A DNA stretch of 64,000 bases, taken from contig CBDCTS010000004.1 of NCBI GenBank assembly GCA_965222345.1, forward strand, positions 62,001 through 126,000, written 5' to 3'. Shown here piece by piece: positions 1-9,062 of this stretch. The number at the start of each line of letters is the position of its first letter. The first letter of the stretch is position 1. Made by a program: the position numbers and the translations under genes. This DNA comes from JADFGZ01 sp965222345. GTDB taxonomy: Bacteria > Acidobacteriota > Terriglobia > 2-12-FULL-54-10. The notes beneath the pieces were generated by a model, which was given only the letters and a program-made list of their open reading frames with translations, did not search any database and was not told the DNA's origin.

Positions 1-1
1 G

Positions 2-2110
2 AACGTGATTCGTCAGACGACGGACCGGTTGCAAGGCGAAACCCCGATTCATCTTGTCCAGGCGGCGCGGCCTGTGCTCATCCTCGATGAGCCGCAAAAC
101 ATGGAAAGCGAGCTGCGCGTGAAGGCGCTTTCCGCGCTCGACCCCTTGTTCGCTCTGCGTTTCAGTGCGACCCACCGCAACCCATACAACCTGGTGTATC
201 GGCTGACCCCCTTCCAAGCCTACCGGCAGGGGCTGGTCAAGCGAATCGAAGTCGCATCCGTCGTACAGGCCGACGACGCCAATCAGGCGTTTCTGAGGCT
301 GGAGGCAATCCGATCCCAAAAGAAGACCCTGACCGCACGGCTCGCAGTTCATAAGCTAATGAAAGACGGAACGGTCAAAGAGAGGATCGTAACGATCCGG
401 CCGGCCGATTCGCTGGAAAAAAAGACGGCACGAAAAGAATATGCTGGATTTGAAGTTGAAGAAATCAGTTACGGGAGCGGTTATGTCCGCTTCACGAACG
501 GAGTGGAGTTGAAAGTGGGTGAATCCTTAGGGGCGGATAAGGAAGCCGTCTTCGAGGCACAGCTCCAGTACACTGTCGAAGAGCACTTTCGGAAACAACA
601 GCGATTGAAAAGCAGAGGCATCAAGGTGCTTTCCCTCGTTTTTATTGACCGGGTGGACAACTACAGTCGCGCGGACGGAATTATCCGGAGTCTTTTCGCG
701 AAAGTGTTCAACGCGGCCAAGAGCAAAAGTGCCGACTGGAAAGACATAGACCCCGAGCAGGTTCAGGCGGCTTACTTCGCCCAGAAGCGGCGCAAGGGTG
801 GCATCGTGGAGGTCAAGGATTCGTTTTCTGGAAAATCTGCGGAGGACGAGAAGGCCTACGACTTGATTATGAGAGACAAAGAGCGCCTGCTATCGTTCGA
901 CGAGCCGAGGGCGTTCATTTTTTCACATTCGGCCTTGCGGGAGGGATGGGATAATCCAAACGTCTTTCAAATCTGCACGCTCAATCAGACCGCTTCCGAA
1001 ATGAAAAAAAGGCAGGAGATTGGCCGAGGCGTGCGTCTCGCCGTGGACCAGCAAGGCGAGCGTGTCCGAGAGGAGAAGGTCAACGTTCTTACCGTGGTGG
1101 CGAATCAAAGTTACGAGCAATACGTTGAGCGGTTGCAGGCAGAGATCGAGGAAGATTACGGCCAGGAAGGCCTGCCTCCCAAACCCGCGAACGCCAGGAA
1201 AAGAGGTGTGGCTAAGCTGCGGAAGAATTATGTCCTTAAGCCGGAGTTCAAGCAATTGTGGGAGCGTATCAAGCACAAGACGCGCTATGCAGTGAAAATC
1301 GACACCGAAAGGCTGCTGGCTGACGTTGCCGAACAACTCGACCGGGAAGAAATCCGGCACCCGCGAGTCACCATCATGAAGGTGGAATTAGATGTTAGCC
1401 GGAAGGATACGTTCGAAGCACTGCCAATGAGTGGGGCGAAAACTGTTTTGGACCTCGCTGGGCGCTACCCTTTGCCGAATCTGGTCGAAATGATGGCGCA
1501 TCTGATGGAACATACTTCGCCGCCAGTCCGCCTGACGCGCGCAACGCTCTTGGAGGTATTCAGGCGCAGCAAGAACAGCAATGCCGCGACGTACAATCCG
1601 AGCGAATTTGCAACCGTGGCTGTTCGGGTTATCAAGGACAAACTCGCCGACCACCTAGTCGAGGGTATCCAGTATGAGAAGCTCAATGAATGGTATGAAA
1701 TGACGCAGCTCGAAACCGAGATCGAAAGTTGGATGGATTATTTGGTTCCGGCGAATCGTTCGGTATATGACCACGTCGTTTACGAATCGGAGATCGAGCG
1801 TAATTTCGTGGCTGGGCTCGAAAAGATGAGAGCAGTCAGATTGTATCTGAAACTTCCAAGCTGGTTCACCGTGGATACTCCCGTTGGGAAGTACAACCCG
1901 GACTGGGCTGTTGTAATGGAAGATCGAGACGCGCACGGAGAGCCCACGGGCAACCCTTTGCTCTATCTGGTTCGTGAAACCAAAGGAGAAAATTGGAACA
2001 CCGACCTTCGCCCGGACGAACGGCGCAAGATTCATTGCGGCAAGCGGCACTTTCAGGATGCGCTGGGAGTTGATTACAAGGTTGTAACCGAAGCGCGTGA
2101 GTTGCCTTGA
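2..2110 (+). CDS. Type III restriction enzyme Res subunit, C-terminal part (cut by window start)
   Basis: The frame is open from the first bases, so the true start lies upstream; about 700 residues are visible. A Walker B/motif II DEPQ lies near residue 28 and an FSATH motif III near residue 52. A helicase C-terminal block with REGWDNPNVF and QEIGRGVRL (motif VI) lies near residues 310-345. Near the C-terminus, NPDW followed by a strand and RETKG fits the PD-(D/E)XK nuclease of type III Res proteins. In this family Res translocates or switches on DNA and cuts beside sites recognised by the Mod methyltransferase. Mod would be expected upstream, outside the window. The ATP-binding Walker A motif is also outside. 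The frame is intact to its TGA stop. Confidence 0.9.
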   Translation, partial: NVIRQTTDRLQGETPIHLVQAARPVLILDEPQNMESELRVKALSALDPLFALRFSATHRNPYNLVYRLTPFQAYRQGLVKRIEVASVVQADDANQAFLRLEAIRSQKKTLTARLAVHKLMKDGTVKERIVTIRPADSLEKKTARKEYAGFEVEEISYGSGYVRFTNGVELKVGESLGADKEAVFEAQLQYTVEEHFRKQQRLKSRGIKVLSLVFIDRVDNYSRADGIIRSLFAKVFNAAKSKSADWKDIDPEQVQAAYFAQKRRKGGIVEVKDSFSGKSAEDEKAYDLIMRDKERLLSFDEPRAFIFSHSALREGWDNPNVFQICTLNQTASEMKKRQEIGRGVRLAVDQQGERVREEKVNVLTVVANQSYEQYVERLQAEIEEDYGQEGLPPKPANARKRGVAKLRKNYVLKPEFKQLWERIKHKTRYAVKIDTERLLADVAEQLDREEIRHPRVTIMKVELDVSRKDTFEALPMSGAKTVLDLAGRYPLPNLVEMMAHLMEHTSPPVRLTRATLLEVFRRSKNSNAATYNPSEFATVAVRVIKDKLADHLVEGIQYEKLNEWYEMTQLETEIESWMDYLVPANRSVYDHVVYESEIERNFVAGLEKMRAVRLYLKLPSWFTVDTPVGKYNPDWAVVMEDRDAHGEPTGNPLLYLVRETKGENWNTDLRPDERRKIHCGKRHFQDALGVDYKVVTEARELP

Positions 2111-2227
2111 ATATTGCTTTTCGGACTGAGCGGACTTTTTTGGTAATCCGGCGCGTGCTCCTCCCCCGCTGCTTGTCCTATACTCCCACCGAAAGGCCAA
2201 GCTCTTGGCAGTGATCCGCGACCCTTG

Positions 2228-3298
2228 ATGGCAGGAGTCGAAGTGGAACAAGAATTGAATCCCTGGGAGTCGCAGTCGGCGCTGTTCGATCAAGCGGTCC
2301 GCAGTCTGAAGCTGGATGCAGGCCTGGTAAAGATCCTCCGCTCTCCCAGTCGCGAAATTATCGTGCACATTCCGGTGCAGATGGACTCAGGTGAACTGGA
2401 GGTGTTCACCGGCTACCGGGTGCAGCACTCCATCGCTCGCGGTCCCGCCAAAGGAGGCATCCGCTACTCCCCCGACGTCACCCTGGACGAGGTGCGCGCC
2501 CTGGCTTCCTGGATGACCTGGAAGTGTGCCGTGGTGAATATCCCCTTCGGGGGAGCCAAAGGCGGCGTTATCTGCGATCCGGCCAAGCTCTCTCGGTCGG
2601 AACTGGAGAAGCTCACCCGCCGCTACACGGCTGAACTGATCGATTACCTGGGCCCGGAGCGGGATGTGCCCGCCCCGGACGTGAACACCGATGAACAAGT
2701 CATGGCATGGATTATGGACACCTACTCCATGAACGTGCGGCACACCACCACCGCCGTCGTCACCGGCAAACCCCTGGACATCGGCGGCTCGCGGGGAAGA
2801 CATGAAGCCACCGGGCGCGGCTGCATGGTGATATGCAATGAGGCGCTCAAGAAGTTTAAGATGGCGCGCGACCGCACCCGGGTCATCATCCAGGGATTCG
2901 GCAATGTGGGGTCGCAGGCGGCCCGGCACCTCTATCAGGAGGAATACTGCGTGGTGGGAATCGCCGAATGGGATGGCGGCGTTTACAACTCTCGTGGCCT
3001 GGATATTATTGCCCTGATGGAGTACCGCAAGGAGAACGGAACCATCGTGGGCTTTCCCGGCGGCGAGCCGGCGGACCCCCAGGAGTTGCTGCTCGCCGAC
3101 TGCGACATCTTGCTGCCTGCCGCCACCGAGAACCAGATCACCAGCCGCAACGCCGACCGGGTGAAGGCCCGAATCCTCTGCGAGGGCGCCAACGGCCCTA
3201 CTACCTTTGCTGCCGACGAGATATTGCAGCAAAAGGGGGTCTTTGTAATCCCCGATATTTTGGCGAACGCCGGCGGGGTGACGGTTTCCTACTTTGAG
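2228..3298 (+). pseudogene. gdhA: Glutamate dehydrogenase, 5' part, interrupted by IS1380-family element
   Basis: Glu/Leu/Phe/Val dehydrogenase family (oxidative deamination of glutamate to 2-oxoglutarate with NAD(P)). The substrate-binding segment KGGIRYSPDV and the catalytic-lysine region WKCAVVNIPFGGAKGG are present, followed by a Rossmann GFGNVGSQAA nucleotide-binding motif. The ATG at 2228 directly follows an in-frame TTG at 2225. The coding sequence runs to SYFE at 3298 and is then broken by the element at 3299-4956. The remainder (WVQDRQGYFW...) resumes at 4962 in the correct frame after one copy of the duplication TTGAG is removed. The restored protein would be 421 residues, normal for the family. 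As it stands the product ends with ten IS-encoded residues and lacks the C-terminal helices, so it is probably inactive. Confidence 0.93.
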
Positions 3299-4956
3299 CC
3301 GGAATTAGTTTTTTGGCCCTCCGACTCGTGAGTATAAACCCGTTGGCCTTCAACTGAGCACTTCCAGCCCAATATTTTCTCCGAGATACTGCCAGCGGCT
3401 TCCAGCCGCTCTTTCCGAGTCCCCAAAAACCCATCGCCTCGGCTTCCAGAACCAGCTTTTTCAGACACCCCTCCATTCCCGGGGGATATCGGAATCATTT
3501 TATTGGGTGCCGCAGGCTAGGCTATCCCGACGGAAGCGACAGCCCATTTATCCGCCCCAGCATGCTGGCAAACAGCCGCCGAGTCAGATGGCTCTCTGCC
3601 AGCAATAGCCAATAGTAGCGGGCATGCTTAATCAGGCGTCCTCCGGTTTTCACCAACCGCTGCTGCAAGCTCGTCAAGGACCAGTTCCCGATTCTCTGTG
3701 GCAGCACCAGTCGCCGCCACAGATTTCCCAGATTATAGGCAATGATGGTCAGCCACAGCCGTACCTCGTTGGACCGGAACCGATGGCAACTGAGCCGCGT
3801 CATCTTCACCGCCTGCTTGCCTTCCTTAATCCACTGCTCTGCTGTCCCTCGCTTATTATAGAACCGCACCACCGCTCGACTCGGAAGCGTCAGGTTCGTC
3901 ACAATGAACCCCACTCGCGGGAACAACTCCCCCGGATGATGTTCTACCTTGGCTACCACCCGTCGGGCCGTCTTCCAACTCTCGGCTTGGTACAGAAACC
4001 CCTTGTACTCCACCAACGGCTTCTGGCCCGGCCTTCCTACCGGACGTTTCAGCAACTCCTCGATGTCCCGCTGGAGGTTCTCGTTGGAAGGGATGCGGAT
4101 GGCATACTTCACACCCCGCTTCTCCAACGCCTCGTAAATCTCCGGCTTCGCAAAGGCCGCGTCGGCACGAAATACCACCTCCTTGCCCCGCTTCTGCTGC
4201 CGCTCGATCTCCGGCAGGAGAAGTTCTTCCCATTCCTCGGCGCTGTGGACGTTGCCCGGTCGCAATTTGGCAGCCAGACAGTCGCCGTCTCGATTGAATA
4301 ACAGCAGGGGGTGATAGCAGGTGGACTCGAAGTGCCCGTTGTAGGCGCTATTCTCCTGCTCCCCGTAGACCGGAATCTCGGTCGAATCCATGTCCAGCAC
4401 AGTTCGGTAGTGCGAATGGATTGCTTCTGCTCTGCCGATCAGTTCCCGGTTCACCCGTGCCAGCCCTGCGAAGTTCCCTTCCTCAGCCAGCATCTCCGTC
4501 TCGAAGGTCTGCAACCGAGAAGTCAGAGCCGCCCCTCGATCCCAAATCTTCTCCGAACCGATCAGCCGCAACGCCGGGTCCTGAGATAGCCGCTCGGCAT
4601 CGTTCACATCCTCGTATCCAGCCAGACGGCTGTAGACCGACTGTCGAAGTAGGTCCGCAAAAGACAACCGCGCATTGTTTGCCCGAGAGTCGGTCAAGTG
4701 CTGTTCGACGAGTTCATCGAATCCCAATCGCTCGTCCAGCTCTCGCACCAGAATCAGCCCACCGTTGGATGTCACTCGCGATCCTTGAAAGGCAACCCGC
4801 AAAAACCGGTTGAATGACAGTTGAAATGCCTGTTTTTGGCTCTCACCCATTAGGTATACACCTCCGGAATGCAATGTTGATGCTGGAACCCGCATCAATA
4901 TTGATGTTGGAGGTTAGTCGAGGGTTGCTTCTACGATTTCAAACGGGAAATGCGGG
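3299..4956 (-). mobile_element. IS1380-family element, copy 1 (1658 bp)
   Basis: The element begins CCGGAATTAG and ends AAATGCGGG; the reverse complement of that end (CCCGCATTTC) is an imperfect inverted repeat of the first. It is flanked by TTGAG at 3294-3298 and 4957-4961, a 5-bp target duplication. It carries one transposase gene on the minus strand and about 220 bp of non-coding DNA downstream of it, including an AGCGGCT/AGCCGCT hairpin. Ends were set by comparing four copies in this window with different flanks. Confidence 0.95.
3522..4850 (-). CDS. IS1380-family transposase (copy 1)
   Basis: 442-residue DDE transposase. Candidate catalytic acids are in LDMDSTEIPVYG (Asp near 155), FRADAAFAKPEIY (Asp near 230) and YNKRGTAEQWIKEGK (Glu near 338), the pattern of the IS1380 family. 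The start is placed at the ATG preceded by GGAGGTG eight bases upstream; the frame stays open 16 codons further but through the palindromic leader. The leader contains the perfect palindrome CATCAATATTGATG, repeated imperfectly 20 bp on. The protein is identical in copies at 9169, 14934 and 39956. Confidence 0.95.
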   Translation of the reverse strand: MGESQKQAFQLSFNRFLRVAFQGSRVTSNGGLILVRELDERLGFDELVEQHLTDSRANNARLSFADLLRQSVYSRLAGYEDVNDAERLSQDPALRLIGSEKIWDRGAALTSRLQTFETEMLAEEGNFAGLARVNRELIGRAEAIHSHYRTVLDMDSTEIPVYGEQENSAYNGHFESTCYHPLLLFNRDGDCLAAKLRPGNVHSAEEWEELLLPEIERQQKRGKEVVFRADAAFAKPEIYEALEKRGVKYAIRIPSNENLQRDIEELLKRPVGRPGQKPLVEYKGFLYQAESWKTARRVVAKVEHHPGELFPRVGFIVTNLTLPSRAVVRFYNKRGTAEQWIKEGKQAVKMTRLSCHRFRSNEVRLWLTIIAYNLGNLWRRLVLPQRIGNWSLTSLQQRLVKTGGRLIKHARYYWLLLAESHLTRRLFASMLGRINGLSLPSG

Positions 4957-4961
4957 TTGAG

Positions 4962-5156
4962 TGGGTGCAAGACCGCCAGGGCTATTTCTGGACCCTGCCG
5001 CAGGTGCGAGAGCGCATGGACCATCTCATGTGCTGCGGCTTCTACGACGTCATGACTCATGCGGAACGGCACAAGGTCCGGCCACGCATCGCTGCCTATA
5101 TGCTGGCCATCGAGCGGGTTGCCTTCGCCATCCGCCTGCGGGGAATCTACGCCTAG
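4962..5156 (+). pseudogene. gdhA: Glutamate dehydrogenase, 3' part
   Basis: Continuation of the interrupted gdhA: WVQDRQGYFW through ERVAFAIRLRGIYA and a TAG stop. This C-terminal segment packs back on the catalytic domain in the family, so its loss should destroy activity. An ATG supplied by the IS end (4950) could start a 68-residue fragment, but it has no obvious ribosome-binding site. Confidence 0.9.
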
Positions 5157-5173
5157 CCGGGTTCTCGCAGTCA

Positions 5174-5542
5174 GCGACAGGCATTCCTACCTGTCCTACT
5201 GCGCGTGCAGGCCGGTAGGCCTGTAGGTAGGGTAGGCATTCCTGCCTGCCTTGGAGAGAGTACAGGTCAAACGACCTGTGCTCTGAGGACAGGAGGAAAC
5301 ACCTGTCCTGCTGGGCACCCAGCCGACAGGTAGCGACAGGCATTCCTACCTGTCCTACTGCGCGTGCAGGCCGGTAGGCCTGTAGGTAGGGTAGGCATTC
5401 CTGCCTGCCTTGGAGAGAGTACAGGTCAAACGACCTGTGCTCTAAGGACAGGAGGAAACACCTGCTCTATTGGGCACCCAGCCGACAGGTAGCAACAGGC
5501 ATTCTTGCCTGTCCTACTGCGCGCGCAGGCCGGTAGGCCTGT
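5174..5542. repeat. 159-bp direct tandem repeat, about 2.3 units, rich in small palindromes
   Basis: Units start at 5174, 5333 and 5492 (period exactly 159) with a few substitutions; the third is partial. Each unit contains hairpin-forming pieces such as GACAGGCATTCCTACCTGTC and ACAGGTCAAACGACCTGT. Related GACAGGC...GCCTGTC pieces recur near 12067 and 32800, so this resembles a local amplification of a REP-type intergenic palindrome. The frame is not convincingly coding. Confidence 0.85.
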
Positions 5543-5608
5543 GCGCTGCCTGCCTTCCACAAAATGGGCGCGGAAAATGGAGGAAACTGCGCGGCGAGGT
5601 GTCGGCAG

Positions 5609-5855
5609 ATGGGGAAAATCGATCCGGTCGTAACTCCGCCCTTTCTTTTCGTGTACGGAACGCTCATGCAGGTGTTTGATTCGCTCGAGAACTGGCAGAG
5701 CAGAGTCCGGGCGGAGTTCATCGGTCGGGGCAAAATCCAGGGGAGACTGTACGATTTAGGCCGGTATCCGGGGGCCATCCGCGCTGCTTCCGAGCATCTC
5801 GTAAGAGGCGAGGTCTATAAACTCAGGAACCCGGCAAATGCTCTAGACATCTTGG
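5609..5855 (+). pseudogene. Gamma-glutamylcyclotransferase-like protein, 5' part, split by composite transposon
   Basis: The N-terminal FLFVYGTLM is the signature of the GGCT/AIG2-like fold. The ATG at 5609 is chosen because the YGTL strand normally lies within 20 residues of the start. Coding continues to LDIL at 5855, where a 4865-bp element is inserted. The 3' half lies at 10726-10931. Joining the two gives 151 codons in frame. Family members cleave gamma-glutamyl amines or peptides to 5-oxoproline; the exact substrate here is unknown. Confidence 0.9.
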
Positions 5856-7315
5856 CCCGCATTTCCAGTTTGAAATCGTAGAAGCAACCATCGACTAACC
5901 TCCAACATCAATATTGATGCTGGTTCCAGCGTCAATATTGCCTTCTGGAGGTGTAAACCTAATGGGTGAGAGCCAAAAACAGGGATTTCAGCTGTCGTTC
6001 AACCGGTTTCTGCGGGTCGCTTTTCAGGGATCGCGGGTGACTTCCAACGGTGGACTGATTCTGGTGCGCGAGTTGGACGAGCGATTGGGATTCGGAGACC
6101 TCATCGAACAACACCTGACGGACTCTAGAGCAAACAATGCGCGGTTTTCTTTTGCAGACCTTCTACGGCAGTCCGTGTACAGTCGCCTGGCTGGGTACGA
6201 GGACGTGAACGATGCCGAGCAACTCTCACGAGATCCGACCTTCCGGCTAATCGGTTCCGAGAAGATCTGGGATCGAGGGGCAGCACTGCCGTCCCGGTTG
6301 CAAACCTTCGAGACGGAACTTCTGGCTGAGGAGGAAAACTTCGCGGGGCTGGCACGGGTGAACCGAGAGCTGATCGGCAGGGCAGAAGCAATCGATTCGC
6401 CGCACCGAACAGTGCTGGACATGGACTCGACCGAGATTCCGGTCTACGGCGAACAGGAGAATAGCGCCTACAACGGGCATTTCGAGTCGAGCTGCTATCA
6501 CCCGTTGTTGCTGTTCAATCGCGAGGGTGACTGTTTGGCGGCCAAGCTGCGACCCGGTAACGTCCACAGCGCCGATGACTGGGAAGAACTTCTCCTGCCG
6601 GAGATCGAGCGGCAGCAGAAGCTGGGCAAGGAAGTAGTGTTTCGTGCCGACGCGGCCTTTGCCAAACCGGAGATCTACGAGGCTCTGGAGGAGCGGGAGG
6701 TAAAGTACGCCATCCGCATCCCGGCCAACGATAGCCTACAGCGGGACATTGAGGAGTTGCTGACTCGGCCGGTGGGAAGACCCAGTGTGAAGCCGTTGGT
6801 GGAGTACAAGGGCTTTCTCTATCAAGCAGCGAGTTGGGGTAAGGCGAGACGGGTCGTTGCCAAGGTGGAACATCACCAGGGAGAGCTGTTCCCGCGAGTG
6901 GGATTCATCGTGACGAACTTGACTCTGCCAAGTCGGGCGGAGGTGCGGTTTTACAACAAGCGCGGTACGGCCGAGCAGTGGATCAAGGAAGGCAAACAGG
7001 CGGTGAAGATGACGCGGCTCAGTTGTCACCGGTTCCGGTCGAACGAGGTCCGGCTGTGGCTCACCATCATTGCCTATAATCTCGGCAACCTATGGCGGCG
7101 ACTGGTTCTGCCACAGAGAATCGGAAACTGGTCCTTGACGAGCTTGCAGCAGCGGTTGGTGAAAACCGGAGGACGCCTAATTAAGCATGCCCGCTACTAT
7201 TGGCTATTGCTGGCAGAGAGCCATCTGACTCGGCGGCTGTTTGCCAGCATGCTGGGGCGGATAAATGGGCTGTCGCTTCCGTCGGGATAGCCTAGCCTGC
7301 GGCACCCCATAAAAT
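5856..7315 (+). mobile_element. IS1380-family element, divergent left copy, right end missing
   Basis: Homologous to the 1658-bp element from its left end to about 25 bp past the transposase stop. There (GATTCCGAT...) the similarity stops and the cargo begins. The roughly 200-bp non-coding right part and right terminal repeat are absent. Confidence 0.85.
5962..7290 (+). CDS. IS1380-family transposase, divergent variant
   Basis: 442 residues, with by eye 33 substitutions relative to the other copies, all before about residue 330; the last ~110 residues are identical. The three catalytic-type motifs (DMDSTE, RADAAFAKPE, RGTAEQWIKEGK) are kept and the frame is intact. The leader keeps the CATCAATATTGATG palindrome and a GGAGGTG ribosome-binding site. 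The identical C-terminal tract, also nearly identical at DNA level from about 7110, suggests gene conversion or recombination with the abundant copy. Confidence 0.93.
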   Translation: MGESQKQGFQLSFNRFLRVAFQGSRVTSNGGLILVRELDERLGFGDLIEQHLTDSRANNARFSFADLLRQSVYSRLAGYEDVNDAEQLSRDPTFRLIGSEKIWDRGAALPSRLQTFETELLAEEENFAGLARVNRELIGRAEAIDSPHRTVLDMDSTEIPVYGEQENSAYNGHFESSCYHPLLLFNREGDCLAAKLRPGNVHSADDWEELLLPEIERQQKLGKEVVFRADAAFAKPEIYEALEEREVKYAIRIPANDSLQRDIEELLTRPVGRPSVKPLVEYKGFLYQAASWGKARRVVAKVEHHQGELFPRVGFIVTNLTLPSRAEVRFYNKRGTAEQWIKEGKQAVKMTRLSCHRFRSNEVRLWLTIIAYNLGNLWRRLVLPQRIGNWSLTSLQQRLVKTGGRLIKHARYYWLLLAESHLTRRLFASMLGRINGLSLPSG

Positions 7316-7352
7316 GATTCCGATTTTAAAGACTTCAGACAGGAGAAGGAAC

Positions 7353-8597
7353 ATGAGATCCTATCGAATTCTGTTTGGCCTGTCGCTTGTGATTGGAACA
7401 ATGGTGGCCATCGGGTGCCAGCGAAGTGGTTCATCAGACCGCGCAGCTTCTGAAATGGGCACCGAAGATCTTCCGCAAGATGTCTTTCAGGATTCGCTCA
7501 ACCGCCTTCCGTTGATCGAGAGGGAAGAACTGGACGAGGCCAATCGGAAAGCATACGACCAAGCCGTTGAATCGCCCGATGGAATCCGGGGAGTGGATGG
7601 AATACGGCTTCACGCCTCAGGGGCAGATGTCCGGTACGATTCTCCTCTTGGCCATCGCTTGACTGAGTTAGCAATCAATACAAATGCTGCAGAAACGGAT
7701 CAGCCGTATGAGTGGACGCTCCATGCTGAGGAAGGGCTTCGGCAAGGTCTGGAAAAGGAAATCGTCGACGTCCTGAGATTCAAGGAGCCTCTTATAGGAC
7801 AGGTCAAGGGACTAGGCGAAACGGAAGCTGCCATTATCCAACTAGGCCGCGAAGCGGTTACAAGACATAAAGTGACCCCGGAAACCTATGCGCGTGCCTT
7901 GAAAGCTTTGGGAAAGGCCAACCTAGTGGATATAGTTACATTAATGGCCCGATACTCAGGGACCTCAGTGAGACTCACCGTAGTGAATCAACATTTGCCT
8001 CTGGACTGGAAGCACATCGTTCCTCTTCAGCTTCCTTACAGATGGGAAGACGCGTCTCCTCCTGATATTCATCCGGAGTCTAGGAGCCGTCTGCCTTTGA
8101 TCAAAGTCCCGCAGCCGCCATCCAATCCTGATCGTCCCAGGCTGGCCCCTTGGGGTACGGGTCCGAACCAAATATCCCTCCACAGCGGTGGTGCCAAGTT
8201 CCTTGAACTTATCGAAGCAGACCTTGGACGAAGGCTGATGGAACTAGCGATCCTCATAACAGCCCGCGAATTGAACCAACAATACTTGTGGACGATGCAC
8301 GAATTGGAAGCCGCCAAGCTAGGCCTGGAGCATTACATAATAGACGTTGTAAGGGACCGCAAGCCTCTGACAGGCTTGGGTGAAAAAGAAGCGGCGATTA
8401 TTCAGTTGGGTCGCGAGGTTTTTGGGAAGCATTTAGTGACTCCGGAAACCTACGCGAATGTGGTGAAACTTTTTGGCGAGAGGAATGTAGTTGACCTGGC
8501 GGGTCTGATGGCGGTTCAAGCAGGAGATGCTCTGATTCTGACGGTTTTCGATCAGCATTTACCGCCCGGTCAGAAGCCGCTGCTGACGATGCCGTAG
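7353..8597 (+). CDS. Lipoprotein with two carboxymuconolactone decarboxylase-like domains
   Basis: The start ATG at 7353 has AGGAGAAGG just upstream. The N-terminus is a lipoprotein signal with lipobox VAIGC near residue 22, predicting membrane anchoring. The rest holds two homologous CMD/AhpD-like halves. Each has LTELAI/LMELAI...EWTLHAEEG or LWTMHELEA, then GLGETEAAIIQLGRE or GLGEKEAAIIQLGRE, then KVTPETYA or LVTPETYA, ending in QHLP. Cys-x-x-Cys of true AhpD peroxidases is not visible, so a redox role is not supported. Family members include gamma-carboxymuconolactone decarboxylases and many proteins of unknown activity. The gene is cargo of the composite transposon and has its own ribosome-binding site. 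A lipoprotein with this double domain is unusual; function unknown. Confidence 0.8.
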   Translation: MRSYRILFGLSLVIGTMVAIGCQRSGSSDRAASEMGTEDLPQDVFQDSLNRLPLIEREELDEANRKAYDQAVESPDGIRGVDGIRLHASGADVRYDSPLGHRLTELAINTNAAETDQPYEWTLHAEEGLRQGLEKEIVDVLRFKEPLIGQVKGLGETEAAIIQLGREAVTRHKVTPETYARALKALGKANLVDIVTLMARYSGTSVRLTVVNQHLPLDWKHIVPLQLPYRWEDASPPDIHPESRSRLPLIKVPQPPSNPDRPRLAPWGTGPNQISLHSGGAKFLELIEADLGRRLMELAILITARELNQQYLWTMHELEAAKLGLEHYIIDVVRDRKPLTGLGEKEAAIIQLGREVFGKHLVTPETYANVVKLFGERNVVDLAGLMAVQAGDALILTVFDQHLPPGQKPLLTMP

Positions 8598-8690
8598 TGT
8601 GTTTGATTTCAGCAGAAATGGGAGCGATTTGAGACGGACCGTAGACTACACGGTTTGAGGTTCGGTTCACCCCTTGGATCATTAAATTCT

Positions 8691-8981
8691 ATGCTGGGCG
8701 TTCTGGTACACGGAGATAATCATTTTATCGTCCGCGGGCCACTGCCGGATCGAGCAACGGCACTGGCACTAGTTCGACATTGGTCTGTCATTCAAATCGG
8801 AGCAACTACGCCGGCCGCTCTTGAGCAATGGCGCATCAGTACACGGGAGTTCCGAGAGAACCTTACATGGGCGGTGGTTGTGCCAGGAGATGGAGACGTA
8901 AGCCGTGCTGTGGCCCGGTTACTCGAGGAGTTGTCATTGCGAGGAATAGCGATCCACAATTCTGGATTGGACAACTGGTAG
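8691..8981 (+). CDS. Small conserved-looking hypothetical protein (cargo)
   Basis: 96 residues from the ATG at 8691 (MLGVLVHGDNHFIVRG...); a frame extension to 8655 exists but without a better start. The sequence is soluble, with an alternating beta-alpha look (VRHWSVIQIGATTP, WAVVVPGDGDVSRAVARLLEEL, GIAIHN). I do not recognise a named domain. It follows the CMD lipoprotein by 93 bp on the same strand inside the transposon, so the two may move together. Confidence 0.5.
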   Translation: MLGVLVHGDNHFIVRGPLPDRATALALVRHWSVIQIGATTPAALEQWRISTREFRENLTWAVVVPGDGDVSRAVARLLEELSLRGIAIHNSGLDNW

Positions 8982-9062
8982 CTGCGGATAGCAGCTAACC
9001 CAATGCCAGCGAACCTTTCTTTGAGCGGGCAGAAACGTTCGAGGAGCTTCATGACTTCTTGA

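Noticed and set aside
3201..3498. Short ORFs spanning the IS1380 right end (also at 10521, 14706 and 41308)
   Set aside because: They lie in the non-coding right part of the element and differ only where they run into the flanks; no start signals.
3624..4301. 225-residue open frame opposite each IS1380 transposase
   Set aside because: Antisense shadow of a GC-rich gene; repeats identically in all copies and has no domain or ribosome-binding site.
5174..5542. CRISPR array
   Set aside because: Period of 159 bp with no unique spacers between short repeats; it is a plain tandem duplication.
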